From: Saprospiraceae bacterium
GTDB taxonomy: Bacteria; Bacteroidota; Bacteroidia; Chitinophagales; Saprospiraceae
Direction of reading: 5' to 3'
Length of the DNA: 37,582 bases
Assembly (NCBI GenBank): GCA_022448995.1
Contig: JAKVCT010000017.1
Coordinates: forward strand, 1 to 37,582
Part shown: one piece after another, positions 34,173-37,582 of the stretch
Layout of the letters: each line of letters begins with the position of its first letter
How positions within the stretch are numbered: position 1 is the first letter of the stretch
The notes under the pieces: generated by a model
Seen by the model: only the letters and a program-made list of their open reading frames with translations
Database searches by the model: none
What the model was told of the DNA's origin: nothing
Made by a program: the position numbers and the translations under genes

Positions 34173-34931
34173 TTAAGTACTTTTCTTAGATTCATTCCAT
34201 AAAACATCCATTTCGGCCAAAGACATTTCTTTGAGATCTTTAGGTGCATGGGTTTCAATATATTGAAAGCGCTTGATAAATTTCCGATTGGTTCGTTCAA
34301 GAGCAAGTTCTGGATCGATATTCAGAAAACGAGCATAATTAATCATCGAGAACAAAACATCACCAAACTCTTTTTCCATCTCCTCCTTATTCTTTTGCTG
34401 AACCACTTCATGCAGCTCTCCCATCTCTTCTTGTACTTTTGCCCAAACATCTTCTTGCTCTTCCCACTCAAAGCCCACTTGTTTTACTTTCTCTTGGATT
34501 CGATAAGCTTTCACCAGAGCAGGTAGTGATTTGGGCACTCCTTGTAACACTGATTTTTTTCCTTCTTTAAGCTTTATCTGTTCCCAGTTCTTTTTGACTG
34601 TCTCCTCGTCTTCAGCAACAGTATCTCCATAAATATGTGGATGCCTCCTAATCATTTTATCACACAAAAAGTTAAGTACATCTTCTATATCAAAAGCCTT
34701 CTTTTCACTTGCGATTTTAGCATAAAATACCATATGCAGCATGATATCTCCAATTTCACCTTTGAGTTCTTCCATATTACCTTCCAAGATGGCATCTGCT
34801 AATTCATAGGTTTCCTCAATGGTAAGATGACGCAAGCTTTCCAAGGTTTGTTTCCTATCCCAAGGGCATTGTTCACGTAGTTCATCCATTATCTTGAGCA
34901 AACGTCCAAAAGCTTCTAATTTTGAATCCAT
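34173..34931 (-). CDS. mazG: Nucleoside triphosphate pyrophosphohydrolase MazG
   Basis: MazG hydrolyses NTPs to NMP and pyrophosphate, helping remove faulty nucleotides or adjust the stress response. The 252-residue protein has two MazG-like halves. The first carries WDRKQTLESLRHLTIEETYELADAI with the EExxE motif (39-43) and then GEIGDIMLHMVFYA (EXXD at 59-62). The second carries EEMGEL and EKEFGDVLFSMINYARFLNIDPE. RRHPHIYGD marks the bacterial MazG type, and length is normal. An exact -7 box lies about 43 bases upstream. Confidence 0.95.
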   Translation of the reverse strand: MDSKLEAFGRLLKIMDELREQCPWDRKQTLESLRHLTIEETYELADAILEGNMEELKGEIGDIMLHMVFYAKIASEKKAFDIEDVLNFLCDKMIRRHPHIYGDTVAEDEETVKKNWEQIKLKEGKKSVLQGVPKSLPALVKAYRIQEKVKQVGFEWEEQEDVWAKVQEEMGELHEVVQQKNKEEMEKEFGDVLFSMINYARFLNIDPELALERTNRKFIKRFQYIETHAPKDLKEMSLAEMDVLWNESKKST

Positions 34932-34973
34932 GTTCTGATTTATGATTTGAAGTATTAGAGATTATTGCGAGTA

Positions 34974-34981
34974 CAAAGATA
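34974..34981 (-). promoter_or_regulatory. Bacteroidota -7 box upstream of mazG
   Basis: On the minus strand TATCTTTG matches TAnnTTTG exactly, with its last base 42 bases before the ATG. Leader length would be about 35 bases. No strong -33 TTTG is seen. Confidence 0.45.
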
Positions 34982-35086
34982 ATAGAAATGCCATAAACTT
35001 ATGTATTTTAATAATTTTCGACTGATATATATTTCATCTATATTGTACGATACTTAAACAAGATATCTACCAAAGATGATTTGTAT

Positions 35087-35752
35087 TTACTTCTTTTTTA
35101 GTTGCTTTTTGTCAAATTCTGCGAACATTGTTCTCCGACCATACTTACTACAGATTGGACAATCATAAGGATTATGCCCACGAGCTGGACAATATTCTCG
35201 CCCAAAAAATATAATTTGCAAGTGTAATTTATTCCATATTTCCTTGGGGAATAAACGTTTCAAATCTTTCTCTGTCTGTTCTACATTCTTACCCGTGCTG
35301 AGCTTCCAACGCCAAGCTAAACGATGAATATGTGTGTCTACAGGAAAAGCTGGATAACCAAAAGCCTGCGACATTACAACAGAAGCTGTTTTGTGTCCTA
35401 CTCCTGGCAGCGCTTCTAATGCCTCAAAAGTCTGAGGCACTTCCCCTTGATATTGCTGCAAGAGGATCTGTGACAGTTGGTGTATAGCCTTAGATTTGCG
35501 TGGTGATAATCCACAGGGTCTTATAATTTTGGCAATATCATCCACATTCTGTTGTGCCATATCATAAGGATTGTCTGCCAGGTCAAATAGGCTTGGTGTA
35601 ACTGTATTTACACGAGCATCTGTACATTGTGCAGAGAGCAATACAGCCACTAGCAACGTGTAAGGATCCTTGTGTTCTAATGGAATAGGTGTTTCAGGAT
35701 ATAATTCTTCGAGCTTATCTACAATAAAATTTACAGTATCTTTCTTTGCCAT
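35087..35752 (-). CDS. nth: Endonuclease III (DNA glycosylase/AP lyase) with incomplete iron-sulfur motif
   Basis: Nth removes oxidised pyrimidines and cuts the abasic site. The 221-residue protein has the helix-hairpin-helix LPGVGHKTA with catalytic Lys121 and the catalytic Asp139 in PVDTHIHRL, so the enzyme should be active. The four-cysteine iron-sulfur loop at the C-terminus is unusual: only Cys188, Cys198 and Cys201 are present (CPARGHNPYDCPIC), with no fourth Cys before the basic end. Some Bacteroidota homologues have lost this cluster, and this one looks half way. It is monocistronic. Confidence 0.94.
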   Translation of the reverse strand: MAKKDTVNFIVDKLEELYPETPIPLEHKDPYTLLVAVLLSAQCTDARVNTVTPSLFDLADNPYDMAQQNVDDIAKIIRPCGLSPRKSKAIHQLSQILLQQYQGEVPQTFEALEALPGVGHKTASVVMSQAFGYPAFPVDTHIHRLAWRWKLSTGKNVEQTEKDLKRLFPKEIWNKLHLQIIFFGREYCPARGHNPYDCPICSKYGRRTMFAEFDKKQLKKK

Positions 35753-36298
35753 TATTTTCTAAAATTTATATTACAGAGTATTATGTTCAAAAAACTATCA
35801 ACAATAGTAATAACAAGTCTATTTTTTTATTTATTTTTAAGATGTGTCTACAGCGTTTTTGTAAAATATTAATTATCAATTGATAAAAAATCACAGACTA
35901 CTAAAGATTACTTAAGTAAGTAAGTAGCTAGTCACAATTAATTCGTATTCTTTTAATTGATAGTTCATTCATACTAATAATCAAATGGATACATAAAACC
36001 AATTAAAATCCATAAAACCACGATTATCAAAAACTAAGAACCCCAATAGGGCTCTACAAAGTAAAAATTAAAAAATCAACGAACTATCATTGATGAATAC
36101 TCACAAAAAACTAGCTGTAGGAACAACTTATACCAAACATTCTAAAAAATTGATTATTAAAAACTATCAATAGTCTATAACTCTGATTTTATCAAATAGT
36201 TATCAACCCCTAAGGGATTAGTAAAGCTAGCCCTTCATAGACTATAAGAATTAAGAATAAATATTATTTCACTTTTTCCCAAAAATCACTAACACATC
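35753..36298. other. Intergenic region with four repeat families
   Basis: No gene is seen between these divergently transcribed genes. AAATTTATATTACAGAGTATT (35763-35782) lies directly before nth. TTAAGTAAGTAAGTAGCTAG (about 35914-35933) and two degenerate GAA-loop repeats (about 36041-36063 and 36205-36227) follow. Several TTGATTATTAAAAACTATCAA-like stretches make weak dyads. Confidence 0.5.
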
Positions 36299-37093
36299 AT
36301 GTTTGATCGTCTTCAAAAAGGCTGGCAATTATCTAAACTCAGCCTAAAAACTATTTACGAGAATAAATCTTTGATGATTTTCCCCATTGTCTCTACCCTA
36401 AGCTTAATCCTAGTACTTGCTTCCTTCACAATTGGAATCTTTGCTGTAGGTATTGATAATGCCGAAGCTTACTTGATAGGAGCTGTATTTCCTTTCTACC
36501 TAATTTGTTATTTTCTTATTATTTTCTTCAACTCTGCACTAATTCATTGTGCTATGAAAATCTTCAAAGGTGAAGAAACCTCACTGGGCGATGGAATGTC
36601 CTTTGCCTCTTCTAGAATAGGAAAAATACTTAGTTGGGCATTTGTATCTGCCATTGTTGGTACCCTACTAAATATGTTGCAAAATAGCAATAAGGTAGGA
36701 GAAATCATTGCTAGTATTATTGGTATTGTTTGGTCAATCATGACCTTCTTTGTTGTTCCAATTCTAATTTATGAAGATAAAGGTGTTATGGAATCCATCA
36801 AAGGTTCTATCCAAATGATGAAAGAGAAATGGGGCGAATCCTTAGTTGCTAATTTTAGCTTTGGTATCTTCCAGTTTCTTGGTATCCTAATTGGAATAGT
36901 ATTAGGGTTTGTATTTGGAGCAATCCATCCTGTTCTTGGTGTCTTGGTAGGAGGTATTATTATAGCATTAGTAAGTATCGCTACTTCTGCTGCAACGACT
37001 GTTTTCATAGCAGCTGTTTATAGCAATACTAGAGATTTACCTACAGGGCCATTTCAGGCAGATATTTTAGATGCTGCTTTCAGACAAAAGTAA
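36299..37093 (+). CDS. DUF6159-like integral membrane protein
   Basis: The 264-residue membrane protein has about six hydrophobic spans. Its opening, GWQLSKLSLKTIYENKSLMIFPIVSTL, and the pattern of two long helices around SFASSRIGKILSWAFVSAIVGTLL, FFVVPILIYEDKGVMESIKGSIQMMKEKWGE and a final ATTVFIAAVYSNTRDL look like the DUF6159 family, common in bacteria and archaea. I know no biochemical function for it. The C-terminal 15 residues are soluble. It stands alone; the shared palindrome and repeats follow about 170 bases downstream. Confidence 0.75.
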   Translation: MFDRLQKGWQLSKLSLKTIYENKSLMIFPIVSTLSLILVLASFTIGIFAVGIDNAEAYLIGAVFPFYLICYFLIIFFNSALIHCAMKIFKGEETSLGDGMSFASSRIGKILSWAFVSAIVGTLLNMLQNSNKVGEIIASIIGIVWSIMTFFVVPILIYEDKGVMESIKGSIQMMKEKWGESLVANFSFGIFQFLGILIGIVLGFVFGAIHPVLGVLVGGIIIALVSIATSAATTVFIAAVYSNTRDLPTGPFQADILDAAFRQK

Positions 37094-37165
37094 ACTACAC
37101 TACTGATAAAAGAGCATTTATGATGCTAATTAAGTAACAGTCCAAATGTTATCGTAGTTAGGCTG

Positions 37166-37253
37166 TTTCAGTATTAATTAATCCACTGATAATTAATTAT
37201 TTACAATAGGGACTTTCAGTATTAAATTAATCCACTGATAATCAATTATTTAA
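37166..37253. repeat. Tandem pair of the TTCAGTATTAA...GATAATCAATTATTT repeat
   Basis: Two units of about 40 bases, 48 bases apart, read TTTCAGTATTAA, then TTAATCCACTGATAAT, then AATTATTTA. Inverse or partial members lie at about 14426-14455, 14573-14595 and 32505-32534. Confidence 0.75.
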
Positions 37254-37263
37254 AATGCAAGTT

Positions 37264-37323
37264 AAAAAAGAAATCACCCCGCTTTTTGTACTTTATAGTC
37301 AAAAGCGGGGTAATTTCTTTTTT
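37264..37323. terminator. Long hairpin, copy 2
   Basis: The arms are the same as in the hairpin at 14353-14412, apart from one mismatch (C at 37275). The loop, TGTACTTTATAGTC, reads in the same direction on the + strand as copy 1, although the neighbouring gene-end block is inverted. T-runs on both sides allow termination from either direction. Confidence 0.8.
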
Positions 37324-37372
37324 GAATTCAGTGTTTTACTCGAAAAATAAGTTGTGTCGAGCTAAAAATAAA

Positions 37373-37582
37373 GCTCAGTTTCGCTAAAAACTTAGCAAAA
37401 TCTACCCAACTGGATTAATCGGACTATATGGGTTGTCAGCAACAAAGAAGGACGAACATTGACGTTCCGTAGGAACCGAGCCCATAGCGAGCTCAACGAA
37501 GTTAACTGCTTCGTCTGTCCGAACATTGTAAAGACTTAAAGTTGAACGACTTATATTCTGTAAGCCTGTTTGTCAAGTACAA
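37373..37582 (-). pseudogene. Second copy of the unrecognised gene end, interrupted and cut by the window edge
   Basis: On the minus strand this aligns with 14123-14300. The end ERQCSSFFVADNPYSPINPVG and its stop (37402-37404) are intact, and the part encoding LYLTNRLTEYKSFNFKSLQ lies at the edge. A one-base insertion and a roughly 30-base insertion containing AACTTCGTTGAGC separate the two. Whether an intact gene once lay beyond the edge cannot be seen. Confidence 0.5.

Larger units (their letters stand above)
37094..37582. other. Right-edge repeat cluster
   Basis: No full gene is seen. Two direct copies of a roughly 40-base repeat (37166-37205 and 37214-37253) come first, then the second long hairpin, then the second copy of the gene-end block running off the window edge. 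Confidence 0.6.

Noticed and set aside
37166..37253. Possible CRISPR array
   Set aside because: There are only two units, they are AT-rich, diverged from each other, and separated by only about 8 bases, with related single copies elsewhere and no cas genes.
1..37582. tRNA or rRNA genes
   Set aside because: No cloverleaf with a GTTCGA-type T-arm or conserved rRNA stretch was seen in any gap by eye; a covariance search would be needed to exclude them fully.

Overview
The window looks like a chromosomal segment of an AT-rich member of the Bacteroidota. The evidence is the many exported proteins whose signal peptides end in A-Q, an OmpA-type envelope protein, a DUF2795 protein, a Bacteroidota-type endonuclease III, weak or absent Shine-Dalgarno sites, and a few promoters matching TAnnTTTG. 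A Saprospiria/Cytophagia-like lineage is possible, but that is only an impression. I saw no rRNA, tRNA or CRISPR.

Layout. 0.4-8.4 kb: envelope and exported proteins (a LysM protein with paired cysteines, a LysE-type exporter, an OmpA-domain protein, a DUF2795 protein, an exported unknown, a small cytochrome-b5-like protein). 8.5-12.6 kb: an alkyltransferase-like DNA repair protein, then an AAA+ ATPase and a single-domain voltage-gated channel in probable operon, then a PqiA-like membrane protein. 12.68-14.02 kb: a complete insertion sequence with 28-bp inverted ends and a 5-bp target duplication, sitting in the loop of an older palindrome. 14.6-19.0 kb: glutamate racemase followed by two tandem S41 proteases. 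19.3-23.6 kb: a small exported protein, a phosphatidylcholine-synthase-like enzyme divergent from a transporter very like the animal high-affinity choline transporter, and an MnmD-like tRNA methyltransferase. 24-28 kb: two lipoproteins and a glycerolipid acyltransferase. 28.5-32.4 kb: a 2-oxoglutarate/Fe(II)-type oxygenase, a GlcD-like flavoprotein and an exported protein. 32.5-37.1 kb: a MITE-like element, an aspartate aminotransferase, MazG, endonuclease III and a DUF6159-like membrane protein.

How genes fit together. The clearest pathway is at 19.8-22.9 kb: choline uptake and its direct condensation with CDP-diacylglycerol would give phosphatidylcholine, and the acyltransferase at 26.2 kb is a plausible further lipid-synthesis gene. 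The murI-S41-S41 run suggests envelope growth and turnover. The AAA+/channel pair is the most puzzling: the ATPase is of the kind usually found with extracellular contractile injection systems, but here its only partner is a channel with a calcium-type filter.

The intergenic DNA is unusual. It is filled with several families of short dispersed repeats. The most distinctive is built of NNN-GAA-NNN micro-palindromes (CCCCGAAGGGCTC joined to AACGAAGTTAA). It occurs in at least 15 places, in both orientations, and in two places it appears to interrupt another repeat, as if recently inserted. Together with the IS, the MITE and a duplicated gene-end-plus-terminator block (14.1-14.4 kb and 37.26-37.58 kb), this suggests a genome shaped by very small mobile or copied sequences.
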